Below are positions 37,582 to 46,491 of a DNA stretch of 64,000 nt, piece after piece. Source of the stretch: Pseudoalteromonas fuliginea (GTDB taxonomy: Bacteria > Pseudomonadota > Gammaproteobacteria > Enterobacterales > Alteromonadaceae); contig NZ_JJNZ01000004.1 in the NCBI RefSeq assembly GCF_000690055.1, positions 25,319 to 89,318 of the forward strand. Direction: 5' to 3'. The translations under genes were made by a program, and so were the position numbers. The notes under the pieces are model-generated. The model did no database searches and was not told the origin of the DNA. It saw only the letters and a list, made by a program, of their open reading frames with translations. Positions within the stretch are counted from its first letter, which is position 1; every line of letters starts with the position of its first letter.

Positions 37582-37803
37582 CTAAGCCACTCGTTCAATA
37601 CGAATAAATTTATTTTCAAGGGTTAATAACATTCTGAAACGCCCTCTTATACCTAAGCTAGTAATAAATGGCCTTAAGTGATTAGCAGAAAAACGCACTG
37701 TTTTCCCGCCATCTTCGACAACCTGCAATGAGCTAAAACGACCATGGTAGTAATCCATGCATTCGCTGTAGCTAAATCTTAAATTAAAATAATATTCGAT
37801 CAT
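37582..37803 (-). CDS. DUF2835 family small protein
   Basis: A 73-residue conserved protein of unknown function: EYYFNLRFSYSECMDYYHG, then GKTVRFSANHLRPFITSLGIRGRFRM, both typical of DUF2835. The ATG directly follows the pepN stop codon with no gap, so it is an operon partner of pepN. No transmembrane segment or metal motif is visible. Function cannot be assigned. Confidence 0.85.
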   Translation of the reverse strand: MIEYYFNLRFSYSECMDYYHGRFSSLQVVEDGGKTVRFSANHLRPFITSLGIRGRFRMLLTLENKFIRIERVA

Positions 37804-40398
37804 TTACTTAAGTGCTTTTTCAACCTTTTCAAATAAATCGGCGCTTAACCCATCTAAATTAGCTAAACGTTCTAGTTGCAGTCTCATTGCTGTTGAACGT
37901 GTATTATCGTATCGCTTCCACGACATAAACGGCGTTAGCATACGAGATGCATTTTGAGGGTTTATAGCATTTAATTTAATGAGTAAATCACCTAAGAGCG
38001 CGTAACCTTTACCATCAAGGCGATGAAACTGAGACGTATTGAAATGGCTAAAGCTACCTACAAGTGCTCGTACACGATTGGGGTTTGAAAAATCAAAACA
38101 CGGATGTTCGTAAAGCGCCTTAATATTATCAATTGCATTGTCACCAGTTTGCATCGCTTGCAAAGCAAACCATTTATCCATTACTAATACATCGTGACGC
38201 CATTGACTATCAAAGTAGTTTAACAATTCTTCACATAGCTCATGTGACGCTTTAACAGCGGCACTTAGTGCACCTAAAACATTCGTCATATTTTTTGAGC
38301 TTGCAGCATGTTTAATAAAATCAGCAGCGTGCGGGTCATTAGTTTTAGCAAGGTAATGAAGGCATAGCTGCTTTAAAGACCGAATTGCAACGGCGCTTGC
38401 ATTTACACTGCCATCATCGATTAACGATTCAAAACACGTTATAAACTCGTTAGTTAACTCATCCGCTATTTGCCTTTCAAATTGCTCAGCAATATTGACT
38501 ATTTCATCTACTGGAATTACTTCAAATTCAGCAGCCAACGTATCAAAACTTGGTAATTTTAATAGCTCTGCAATAAGCGCTAGATCGCCCTGTTTTTCAT
38601 TAACTAATCCACGAAGCGCATTAATTATCTCATCACTAAGCCCAACACTTTCAACACTGTTTAGATTCGCTTTCATTGCTTTAATAAATAGCTGCTGCTG
38701 TGCATCCCAACGAGAAAAGTCACTGCGTGCGAAACGCATAATATGAAGTAGCTCATGTTCATCTGTCTCTTGGTTTAAAATACATGGAGCAGAAAAGTCT
38801 TCAAGTAATACTGCAACAGGTTTAGCAGTCATATTATCAAAGTGAAATGTCTGTGATGGTTGAGTTACATTTAGAACGTGGTTAACTTTTTCGCCTTGGT
38901 ACTCAAGCTCAATACTTTGTCCATTTACATCTAACAGTTCAATTGCAAATGGAATGTGCAAAGGTGCATTACCTTGCTGGTTCAGCGGTGCAAATTGTTC
39001 AATTGTTAAACTGTATGTATTTGAATCCAGATCAAAGTTTTGAATAGCATTTAAACGAGATGTACCTGCTTGACTATACCAACGTTTAAACTGATCTAAG
39101 TTAACGCCTGATGCGTCGCTCATTGCACTTACAAAATCATCACAAGTAACAGCTTGTCCGTCATGGCGCTCAAAATAGAGTGCCATACCTTTTTGAAAGT
39201 TTGGCTCGCCTAATAATGTATGCATCATTCGGATTACTTCGGCGCCTTTATCGTACACAGTAACCGTGTAAAAGTTATTCATTTCAATAACTTTTTCTGG
39301 ACGAATAGGATGAGCCATAGGGCCAGCATCTTCGCTAAACTGGTGTGTGCGCATTACTTTTACAGCGTCAATTCGATTAAGCGCACGAGAGCCTAAGTCA
39401 CTACTAAACTCTTGATCCCTAAATACAGTTAAACCTTCTTTAAGCGATAACTGAAACCAATCTCTGCACGTTACTCGATTACCTGTCCAGTTATGGAAAT
39501 ACTCATGCCCTACTATAGATTCAATCGTATGATAGTCTTTATCTGTCGCTGTTTCTTGGTTGGCTAAAACACATTTACTATTAAATATGTTTAAACCTTT
39601 ATTTTCCATTGCACCCATGTTGAAAAAATCAACGGCTACAATCATATAAATATCTAGGTCATATTCTAAATTAAAACGCGCTTCATCCCACTGCATTGCT
39701 TTTTTAAGTGAGGCAATAGCATGTGGTGTTTTAGATAAATTACCTTTATCTACAAATAGAGCAAGTTCAACATTTTTACCGCTTTGAGTAATATAGTTGT
39801 CTTTTAATACATCAAAATCACCTGCAACCAAAGCAAACAAATAACTTGGCTTTTTAAACGGGTCTTGCCATTTAGCAAAATGACGCCCATCTTGAGTTTC
39901 ACCACTGTCTACTTGATTACCATTAGATAGGAGCTGAGAAAATTTTATATCTGCAATTACGATCACATCAAATGTAGATAAAACATCGGGGCGATCCATG
40001 TAATAGGTTATTTTTCTAAACCCCTGCGCCTCACATTGCGTGCAATACGCACCACCTGATAAATATAAACCTTCTAGTGAAGTATTAGTCTCAGGTGATA
40101 TCTCGGTGACAATACTTAATTGGCAACTATCCGGTAGATTATTAATTATTAGTTGCTCGCCAATAATTTCATAATCCGTTATATCAACAGTATCAATTGA
40201 TAAAGAGAGCAGGCGTAAATCAATACCATCAAGCACTAAGGGTGCTTTGTTATCACCTACTCGTGTAAGTGTTAATAAGGAACTTACCTTCGTTGTTAAT
40301 GGCTGTAAGTCAAATGTTAGCTCAGTGTGGTCAATTAAAAAGTCTGGGGCTTTGTAGTCTTTAAGATATTGTGCTTGAGGTTTACTTGATTCAGTCAT
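37804..40398 (-). CDS. pepN: Aminopeptidase N (M1 zinc metallopeptidase)
   Basis: Removes N-terminal residues from peptides in the cytoplasm during protein turnover. At 864 residues (E. coli 870) it has the GAMEN exopeptidase motif (MGAMENKGLNIFN near 264) and zinc site HEYFH followed 18 residues on by the glutamate of KEGLTVFRDQEF (near 300-325). No signal peptide is present. The C-terminal helical domain is complete. It lies 46 bp after nhaC, with a perfect palindrome between them that overlaps its ribosome-site region. Confidence 0.97.
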   Translation of the reverse strand: MTESSKPQAQYLKDYKAPDFLIDHTELTFDLQPLTTKVSSLLTLTRVGDNKAPLVLDGIDLRLLSLSIDTVDITDYEIIGEQLIINNLPDSCQLSIVTEISPETNTSLEGLYLSGGAYCTQCEAQGFRKITYYMDRPDVLSTFDVIVIADIKFSQLLSNGNQVDSGETQDGRHFAKWQDPFKKPSYLFALVAGDFDVLKDNYITQSGKNVELALFVDKGNLSKTPHAIASLKKAMQWDEARFNLEYDLDIYMIVAVDFFNMGAMENKGLNIFNSKCVLANQETATDKDYHTIESIVGHEYFHNWTGNRVTCRDWFQLSLKEGLTVFRDQEFSSDLGSRALNRIDAVKVMRTHQFSEDAGPMAHPIRPEKVIEMNNFYTVTVYDKGAEVIRMMHTLLGEPNFQKGMALYFERHDGQAVTCDDFVSAMSDASGVNLDQFKRWYSQAGTSRLNAIQNFDLDSNTYSLTIEQFAPLNQQGNAPLHIPFAIELLDVNGQSIELEYQGEKVNHVLNVTQPSQTFHFDNMTAKPVAVLLEDFSAPCILNQETDEHELLHIMRFARSDFSRWDAQQQLFIKAMKANLNSVESVGLSDEIINALRGLVNEKQGDLALIAELLKLPSFDTLAAEFEVIPVDEIVNIAEQFERQIADELTNEFITCFESLIDDGSVNASAVAIRSLKQLCLHYLAKTNDPHAADFIKHAASSKNMTNVLGALSAAVKASHELCEELLNYFDSQWRHDVLVMDKWFALQAMQTGDNAIDNIKALYEHPCFDFSNPNRVRALVGSFSHFNTSQFHRLDGKGYALLGDLLIKLNAINPQNASRMLTPFMSWKRYDNTRSTAMRLQLERLANLDGLSADLFEKVEKALK

Positions 40399-40408
40399 AG
40401 ATGCTCCA

Positions 40409-40440
40409 AAACAGCTCTTTTAAATTTAAAAGAGCTGTTT
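40409..40440 (-). terminator. 32-bp perfect palindrome between nhaC and pepN
   Basis: AAACAGCTCTTTTAAA at 40409-40424 is followed at once by its exact reverse complement. As minus-strand RNA it folds into a long stem followed by a short TTTTGG stretch, suiting a weak nhaC terminator. It stands 10 bp before the pepN ATG, so it could also affect pepN translation. Confidence 0.65.
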
Positions 40441-40444
40441 AAAA

Positions 40445-41908
40445 TTAGGCCGATTGTTTTGGTTTGATACGTAAAATTTTAATACCTAAATAGGCATAAA
40501 CAACCGCTAATACAGGGTTAATTAAATTAAAGAAAGCGTACAGTGCATAGTCAAACGGATTTATGAGTAAAACGCTTTGCATGTAAGCGCCACAAGTGTT
40601 CCACGGAATTAGTGGGCTGGTAATTGTACCGCCATCTTCCAATGTACGAGATAAGTTAACAGGCTTCAAACCACGTTTTTTATATTCATCTTTAAACATA
40701 CGACCGGGTACAACAATAGCAATATATTGATCAGCAGCTATCACGTTAGTACCAATACACGTTGCTATTGTTGCCGCAATTAACGATCCCGTACTTTTAG
40801 CTATTTTAAGAATACTTTTAACAAAAATATCAAGAAGACCTGTTTTTTCCATGATAGCGCCAAACATAAGTGCGGTCATAATAAGCCAGGTCGTTGTAAG
40901 CATTCCAGCCATACCACCACCACTAAGTAGCGAATCCATTTTATCATCGCCGGTGTTTATGCTAAAACCGTCAAAAAAAGTGGTCCAAACAAGCTTAAAG
41001 TAGCCTACTAACTGTCCTTGAGAGACATCAATTTGGCTAGCAATTAAATCAGATTGAAACAACATGGCCCAAACAGCGCCCACAACAGCACCAATAGAGA
41101 TAGCAGGAAAGGCTGGCATTTTTTTAATTGCTAAAACTAACAATACAATTAGTGGTATTAGCATTTCAAAACCAATATTAAAATTTTGTTGTAAAATAGC
41201 TGTAATTTCGTCAATACGCCCGGCTTCACTTGAAGCCGTTGCATTAAAACCCATAAATATAAATATAATCAATGCAATAACAAAGCTAGGTACTGTCGTC
41301 CATAACATATGTTGGATATGCTCAAATAAATCAGCCCCAACAACTGCAGGTGCAAGATTTGTAGTTTCTGACAGTGGGCTTAACTTATCACCAAAGTACG
41401 CGCCCGATATAACCGCGCCGGCTGTTACTGTTTGTTCAAGCCCAAGACCGGTTGCTACGCCAAGTAAAGCAACACCTATTGTTGCAGCCGTAGTCCACGA
41501 ACTACCAATACTCATTGCAACAATGCCACAAATTAAGCAGCTAGCTGCATAAAACCAGCTCGGATTGATAACCTGTAAGCCATAATAAATTAAGGTCGGT
41601 ACAGTTCCTGATAGTAACCAAGTACCAATTAATGCACCTACCATGAGTAAAATTAGAATAGCACCAAGTGAAAGCGTTATGCCTTCAATCATTGCTTGCT
41701 CTAACTTTTTCCATGTATAACCATTTTTAAGACCAATTAAAGCAGCTGCAAAAGTTGCGAACAAAAGTGCAATCTGGTTAGGACCTGATGAAGAATTATC
41801 ACCAAATAAGTATACGGCAGCGCCGAGTAGGCAAATTAATACAGAGATAGGAACTAATGCATCAAAAAACGAGGCAGGCTTGATTGGTTTATCTTCCAAT
41901 GGCTTCAA
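40445..41908 (-). CDS. nhaC: Na+/H+ antiporter NhaC
   Basis: Inner-membrane sodium/proton antiporter, useful to a marine cell for sodium and pH balance. About 11-12 hydrophobic helices and the NhaC-family stretch GDKLSPLSETTNLAPAVVGADLFEHI near residue 180 support the call. I place the start at TTG 41908 (MKPLEDKPIKPASFF, 487 residues) because AGGAG lies 7 nt upstream; GTG seven codons earlier has no ribosome site. A 7-bp hairpin lies directly upstream of that AGGAG. Confidence 0.92.
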   Translation of the reverse strand: MKPLEDKPIKPASFFDALVPISVLICLLGAAVYLFGDNSSSGPNQIALLFATFAAALIGLKNGYTWKKLEQAMIEGITLSLGAILILLMVGALIGTWLLSGTVPTLIYYGLQVINPSWFYAASCLICGIVAMSIGSSWTTAATIGVALLGVATGLGLEQTVTAGAVISGAYFGDKLSPLSETTNLAPAVVGADLFEHIQHMLWTTVPSFVIALIIFIFMGFNATASSEAGRIDEITAILQQNFNIGFEMLIPLIVLLVLAIKKMPAFPAISIGAVVGAVWAMLFQSDLIASQIDVSQGQLVGYFKLVWTTFFDGFSINTGDDKMDSLLSGGGMAGMLTTTWLIMTALMFGAIMEKTGLLDIFVKSILKIAKSTGSLIAATIATCIGTNVIAADQYIAIVVPGRMFKDEYKKRGLKPVNLSRTLEDGGTITSPLIPWNTCGAYMQSVLLINPFDYALYAFFNLINPVLAVVYAYLGIKILRIKPKQSA

Positions 41909-41916
41909 AGTAGAGA

Positions 41917-41940
41917 CTCCTACACACACTCAATGTGTGT
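41917..41940 (-). promoter_or_regulatory. Hairpin and ribosome-binding site that decide the nhaC start
   Basis: AGGAG reads on the minus strand at 41921-41917, 7 nt before TTG 41908. ACACACA (41922-41928) pairs with TGTGTGT (41934-41940) immediately upstream of it. This could be a leader hairpin that leaves the ribosome site free. Confidence 0.5.
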
Positions 41941-42044
41941 TTAATTATTATTTTTAGCACGTAAGGCGCATTAATTGAACTTTAATGATCTAGCTCAACT
42001 TTATGTAATGGGAGATTATAACAATTTAGTAAATTATAGGTAGC

Positions 42045-42070
42045 AAAAAAGGCGCAAAAGCGCCTTTTTT
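42045..42070 (-). terminator. Rho-independent terminator of prc
   Basis: AAAAAAGGCGC, AAAA loop and GCGCCTTTTTT, 20 bp after the prc stop on the minus strand, with a six-T tail. Confidence 0.9.
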
Positions 42071-42089
42071 ATAGAGGTAAAACCAGGGG

Positions 42090-44114
42090 TTACTTCTTAG
42101 CTATGCGACCATAGTTAATATAATCTTGGGTAATTAAAGCGGCTTCTTCTAAAAATGGGTCAAGCTCTTCAATAACCTCAGGTAAATCATCTAAGTTTTC
42201 TACCGGATCTTTACCTAAACGCTTAAGACGTTCATTAGTACGTACAAGTGCACGTGCCTCACCTTCGTCTTTTTCTTTAATGCGGTCTGCTTCAACTAAA
42301 GAGATCGTTTTACGATCTTTCTCTTTGTTGTATAAGGCAATATCATTAAATACATAACCAAACTCAGGTTCTGATTTAATTCGTACCTCATGTTGCTTCT
42401 CAAGATAGGTAATAACTGGCGTTAAATTACCAAGTTTTTTATATTTCGCTTTAACAATGCTATCCCAAGGCAGTGCATTGTCTTGTTTACTTTCGCCCCA
42501 TTCTGCAGGATCGATTGCTGATGGAAACGAGATGTCTGGAATCACACCTTTGTGTTGCGTACTACCACCATTGATGCGGTAAAATTTAGCAATTGTATAT
42601 TGCACGCTACCCAATGCATTATCATACAAGTCATAAGCACGGCCTAAGCCTTTGTGCTGTTGAACCGTGCCTTTACCAAAGGTTTGCTCACCAATAATAA
42701 CTGCGCGGCCATAATCTTGCATTGCCGCTGCAAATATTTCTGATGCTGACGCACTGTATCTATCAACTAATACCGTAAGTGGACCATCATAATAGGTAAT
42801 GCCATCGCGGTCTCTTTGTTCTTCGATACGGTTATTTAAAGTGTGTATTTGAACAACAGGTCCTTGGTCAAAAAACAATCCCGAAAGTTGGGTAGCTTCA
42901 TATAATGAACCACCACCGTTTTGGCGTAGGTCAATAATAATCCCATCAACCTTTTGCTCTTTAAGCTTAGCAAGTTCAACTTTTACATCTTTCGAAAGAT
43001 TATTGTAAAAGCCAGGGATTTCAATCACACCCACTTTGCTTGTTAAATCTGAATATTTAGCTTCAAAAACTTCTGATTTAGCGGCTCTGTCTTCCAATCT
43101 GATTTTATCACGGGTAATTTCAACAACTTTTGGTGTGCCGTGAGCATCAGCGCCTTTTAAATACTGAAGACGTACTTTAGTACCTTTAGGGCCTTTAATT
43201 AAATCAACAACGTCATCTAAGCGCCAGCCAATAACATCAACAAATTCTTCACCATCTTGAGCAACACCAATGATTCTGTCATCGGCTTTAATTTGCTCTG
43301 TTTTATCCGCAGGACCACCAGGTACTAAACTGCGAATAACTGTGTAATCTTCATCTGGACTCAATACTGCACCTATGCCCTCGAGCTCTAGGTCCATATC
43401 CATTTTAAATTGTTCAGCACGACGCGGCGATAAATAAGACGTATGCGCCTCAATACTGCGTGCTAAAGAATTTAATACTAATTGAAATGCATCTTCTGGA
43501 TTTGATTGCACTAAACGCTTTTCTGCATTTTTATAGCGTTTGGTCAGCACTTCTTTAATGCCTTCCCAATCTTTACCTGTCATTTTTAAACGCAGTGCAT
43601 CGTACTTAACACGTTCGCGCCAAATTTCATCAAGCTCGGCTTGAGATACAGGCCACGCAGCATCTTCACGATCAAAAAAGTATTCATCTTCTTTATCAAA
43701 GGTCATTTCTTTTTCAAGTAATGCCAGGGAATACTCGTAACGTTCAAAACGGCGTTTAAGGCTTAAATTAAAGATATCAAATGTGAAACCCAATTTGCCA
43801 GTAGTTATAGCGTTATCAAAGTCATCGCGGTATTGGTCAAAAGAAGCAATATCGCTTGCTAAAAATACGCTTTTATTAAAATCAAGGGATTCGATATAAC
43901 GATCGTACACTTTACTAGAAAGCTCATCGTTAAATCGAACCGGGATATAGTGTGAACGAGTAAATAAGCTAGCCACGCGTTTGCTGGCAGTACCATGTTG
44001 ACTTTCTTGCTTGAGCAGTGGTAAATCGTCAATAGTGACGGCTTCTACAGCAGCAAATAATGAACCTGAAAACAGGGCAGCAACTAACGGAATGAGCGTA
44101 AACTTTTTACTCAT
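42090..44114 (-). CDS. prc: Carboxy-terminal (tail-specific) protease Prc
   Basis: Periplasmic S41 serine protease that trims lipoprotein and penicillin-binding-protein tails and degrades tagged proteins. Signal peptide about 1-21; a PDZ domain near 235-320 (GIGAVLSPDEDYTVIRSLVPGGPAD); the catalytic Ser in YSASASEIFAAAMQDYGRAVIIGE and Lys in TFGKGTVQQH match E. coli Ser430 and Lys455 motifs. The DUF3340 C-terminal domain is present. Length is 674 residues (E. coli 682). It lies 25 bp after proQ, as in E. coli. Confidence 0.97.
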   Translation of the reverse strand: MSKKFTLIPLVAALFSGSLFAAVEAVTIDDLPLLKQESQHGTASKRVASLFTRSHYIPVRFNDELSSKVYDRYIESLDFNKSVFLASDIASFDQYRDDFDNAITTGKLGFTFDIFNLSLKRRFERYEYSLALLEKEMTFDKEDEYFFDREDAAWPVSQAELDEIWRERVKYDALRLKMTGKDWEGIKEVLTKRYKNAEKRLVQSNPEDAFQLVLNSLARSIEAHTSYLSPRRAEQFKMDMDLELEGIGAVLSPDEDYTVIRSLVPGGPADKTEQIKADDRIIGVAQDGEEFVDVIGWRLDDVVDLIKGPKGTKVRLQYLKGADAHGTPKVVEITRDKIRLEDRAAKSEVFEAKYSDLTSKVGVIEIPGFYNNLSKDVKVELAKLKEQKVDGIIIDLRQNGGGSLYEATQLSGLFFDQGPVVQIHTLNNRIEEQRDRDGITYYDGPLTVLVDRYSASASEIFAAAMQDYGRAVIIGEQTFGKGTVQQHKGLGRAYDLYDNALGSVQYTIAKFYRINGGSTQHKGVIPDISFPSAIDPAEWGESKQDNALPWDSIVKAKYKKLGNLTPVITYLEKQHEVRIKSEPEFGYVFNDIALYNKEKDRKTISLVEADRIKEKDEGEARALVRTNERLKRLGKDPVENLDDLPEVIEELDPFLEEAALITQDYINYGRIAKK

Positions 44115-44139
44115 ACAAACTCCTTAATTTATTTACAGT

Positions 44140-44790
44140 TTAAACGATGTATAAACTGTCAGCTTTGGTTTTAACTTGCATGCCTGTCACTAATTCAACA
44201 TGAACGTCATCTTTGTTCACTTCAGTGATTACTGCATTTACAAGTGCTTGGCCAAGTTTAACCTTAACCTTATTATTAACCTTGACCTCAGTAGCTGGTA
44301 AAGGTTCAATTTTTCCTGAACGTTTAGCAGGAGCTGCTTTGGCAGGTTTATTAGCTGCAGAAGCGTTTTTATCACCTGTTTTACTAGCATGCGCTGGTTT
44401 TTTCTTAAAAGATTTAGAATCTGAGTCTTGGCGTGGACGTTGTTGTTTTTTACGTTTTGCCATTTTAGCGCGGCTTTCTTCCAATGCTTTTTGTGCATGG
44501 TCGATATGCTCTTGCTCAACTTTTTCACCTTGATTACCATCAAGATCAATACGAAACTCTGACTTAGTTACCGCTTCTAAATAACGCCAGTTAGACGTGT
44601 ATTTTCTGAGCGCTTGACGAACTTGAGTCTTGCTTACTTTGTCAGAGCCTTCAATACGCTCAGCGATATCTTTGAAAATACCTACTTTAAGCGGCTTGAT
44701 GCCATCTTTTTGTTTAAAACATTGTGGGAATTCTTGATACAAAAATTCCAATACTTCGTTAATATCTTTTAGCTTGTTTGTGGTTTCCAT
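44140..44790 (-). CDS. proQ: RNA chaperone ProQ
   Basis: Global small-RNA-binding protein of the FinO/ProQ family. The N-terminal FinO domain (about 1-120) has EVLEFLYQEFPQCFKQKDGIKPLKVGIF and LRKYTSNWRYLEAV; a Lys/Arg/Ala-rich linker (about 110-165) follows; the C-terminal Tudor-like region contains KVNNKVKVKLGQALVNAVITEV. Length is 216 residues (E. coli 232), the shortening lying in the linker. It sits between the small acidic gene and prc on the minus strand. Confidence 0.96.
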   Translation of the reverse strand: METTNKLKDINEVLEFLYQEFPQCFKQKDGIKPLKVGIFKDIAERIEGSDKVSKTQVRQALRKYTSNWRYLEAVTKSEFRIDLDGNQGEKVEQEHIDHAQKALEESRAKMAKRKKQQRPRQDSDSKSFKKKPAHASKTGDKNASAANKPAKAAPAKRSGKIEPLPATEVKVNNKVKVKLGQALVNAVITEVNKDDVHVELVTGMQVKTKADSLYIV

Positions 44791-44805
44791 TTTAGAACCT
44801 ATTTT

Positions 44806-45084
44806 TCACATCTTTTCATCAAGGGACGAATCGACGTAGTGTGTTACCCAGTCGACCAGCTCTTCAAAGTCGGCTTCTATTACAGCCATATCGCCTCGAA
44901 GGTGTTCCCAAATACCATTAATCGTTTCATCAATAAATTCACATTCAGAATCGTCCGGAAGACGATCCCAGGCAATATGAATCAAATCATTGAGCGTTTC
45001 CGCTACATGTTCTTCTTCGCCTTCCCAGTCGCCAACATCTTGCACAGCAAACAGGTAGTCTTGAACATTTAGCAAATCTTTCAT
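44806..45084 (-). CDS. Small acidic conserved protein between msrC and proQ
   Basis: I do not recognise this 92-residue protein. It is strongly acidic (DVGDWEGEEEHVAETLNDL, DDSECEFIDETINGI) with Trp and aromatic residues at intervals, suggesting a compact helical domain; there is no signal or membrane segment. The ATG at 45084 overlaps the msrC stop by one base (TAATG), so translation is coupled to msrC; an upstream start seven codons earlier is unlikely. The proQ gene follows 15 bp downstream. Confidence 0.75.
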   Translation of the reverse strand: MKDLLNVQDYLFAVQDVGDWEGEEEHVAETLNDLIHIAWDRLPDDSECEFIDETINGIWEHLRGDMAVIEADFEELVDWVTHYVDSSLDEKM

Positions 45085-45542
45085 TACAGGCTCGCCTCTA
45101 AGCATTTCACTAGCGCTTCAAGTCCGGCTTTATCGTCAGTATCAAATCGACCAACACTTGGACTATCGATATCAAGAACAGCAAATACTTTACCATTTTT
45201 CAAGATAGGTACAACAATCTCAGAATTTGACGCCGCATCACAGGCAATATGACCGTCAAAAGCGTGAACATCTTCAACTAATTGTGTTTCTGCGGTTGCC
45301 GCAGCAGTTCCACATACTCCTTTTCCTACTGGAATACGAATGCATGCAGGATTACCTTGAAACGGGCCTAGTACTAATTCAGTAGGAGAATCCATAAAGT
45401 AAAAACCCGCCCAATTCACATCTTCTAAAGAGGTAAATAATAACGCGCTTATATTTGCCAAATTGGCAATTACATTAGATTCACCAGCTATTAGTGATTC
45501 AGTTTGCTTAACTAATGACTGGTAAAAATCGTACTTTTGCAT
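45084..45542 (-). CDS. msrC: Free methionine-(R)-sulfoxide reductase (GAF domain)
   Basis: Reduces free methionine R-sulfoxide; cytoplasmic. The 152-residue GAF protein keeps the three cysteine positions of the family: CIRIPVGKGVCG and HIACDAASNSEIVVPI, like E. coli YebR/MsrC. Located upstream of proQ-prc as in E. coli. Its stop overlaps the start of the small acidic gene. Confidence 0.93.
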   Translation of the reverse strand: MQKYDFYQSLVKQTESLIAGESNVIANLANISALLFTSLEDVNWAGFYFMDSPTELVLGPFQGNPACIRIPVGKGVCGTAAATAETQLVEDVHAFDGHIACDAASNSEIVVPILKNGKVFAVLDIDSPSVGRFDTDDKAGLEALVKCLEASL

Positions 45543-45670
45543 ACCAAACTACTTCTTATTAAACAGACAGTAGCTAAAGGTACTCTTTGTCGTTAAAAAT
45601 TGGAACCTTTAAAGGGTAAAAAAAAGGAAATTGCGCTGTTTATCAGCGCGCTTGGTCAATAATTCTGCGA

Positions 45671-46051
45671 TTATTTTTTTGCACAATTACGAAGGCCAAA
45701 TAAAAATAGTCCTGCGGCGAATCCAGACATCACACTATTAATTAAAAATATCTCGCCTGTTGAAGCACTTAATAGATAACTAAAAATAGCCCCACCTAAT
45801 AACCCAAGTGTTAAAACACCTGAATAATTAACTTTTGAATACTTAAACATGAGTAAATAACCCGGCACAACAAAAGCCGCCATTGTTAAACCTACAATAT
45901 GTGCATTTGATATGGCTGTCATCAATAGTTGAAAGAACACTGATAGGAAATCACCCTGCAACGCTAGTGCATAATACAAACCTAATAAACTGCCAACAAT
46001 CACCGGGGACAATAATGAAAGCGCGACGCTTTTTGCAAGTTGATGTTTCAT
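45671..46051 (-). CDS. Small integral membrane protein, unknown
   Basis: A 126-residue protein with about four transmembrane helices (near 10-30, 45-68, 77-95 and 100-120) and a KK C-terminus. I do not recognise the family. It stands alone, 129 bp upstream of msrC on the same strand, and has no clear motif. An inner-membrane location is inferred only from hydrophobicity. Confidence 0.6.
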   Translation of the reverse strand: MKHQLAKSVALSLLSPVIVGSLLGLYYALALQGDFLSVFFQLLMTAISNAHIVGLTMAAFVVPGYLLMFKYSKVNYSGVLTLGLLGGAIFSYLLSASTGEIFLINSVMSGFAAGLFLFGLRNCAKK

Positions 46052-46212
46052 CTAATAATCCTTAATACAGCGTATAAAATTTAATGTATTAAGCATGCAC
46101 CAAGATCTAAAGCTTAGAAATAGAGACTATGGTCGTAACTTATGATGATAAAACATACAACATATAAGCTAGGTAATTTAATAAAGTAATAAAAGCCCAG
46201 TTTTTAAAAGAA

Positions 46213-46249
46213 ATAACAAATAGCTCAGTAGTTACAACTGAGCTATTTG
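46213..46249 (-). terminator. Terminator overlapping the end of the PspB-like gene
   Basis: A perfect 12-bp stem, CAAATAGCTCAG (46217-46228) and CTGAGCTATTTG (46238-46249), whose 9-nt loop contains the TAA stop codon of the upstream gene. On the minus strand TTATTTCTTTT follows. Confidence 0.7.
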
Positions 46250-46480
46250 TTGTGATAAATCGATATTTTTATTTATCGCCAACTCTTCAAGCACTATGAC
46301 TCTTTCAACTAAAACGTCTAACTTTCTTTGCAGCATAACAATCGTATTTTTCTGATTTTTATCTTGTAATAAAAGTGACTTTTCTTTAGTAGTCGTTTTA
46401 TAGGTAAAGTAATTTTTAATTAGCACTAAAAGTAAAAAAGGCGACAAAAAAATCATTATAATTAAAAATAATTCAAACAT
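46232..46480 (-). CDS. Small membrane protein with coiled coil (PspB-like architecture)
   Basis: An 82-residue protein with one N-terminal transmembrane helix (about 3-22) and a heptad-rich C-terminal half (NTIVMLQRKLDVLVERVIVLEELAIN). The helix plus an R-x-x-x-LE coil recalls PspB, but no pspA or pspC is nearby, so I do not assign that function. It starts 11 bp after the CPBP protease gene and is likely in the same unit. Its stop codon lies in the loop of a terminator hairpin. Confidence 0.65.
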   Translation of the reverse strand: MFELFLIIMIFLSPFLLLVLIKNYFTYKTTTKEKSLLLQDKNQKNTIVMLQRKLDVLVERVIVLEELAINKNIDLSQQIAQL

Positions 46481-46491
46481 TATTATCTCCT

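Noticed and set aside
41064..41552. 162-codon open frame antisense to nhaC
   Set aside because: Long but antisense to a conserved transporter; the composition (IAGKAGIFLIA...) reflects the reverse complement of membrane helices.
46232..46480. Calling this gene pspB
   Set aside because: The helix-coil layout is similar, but sequence identity is low and pspA, pspC and pspF are absent from the neighbourhood.
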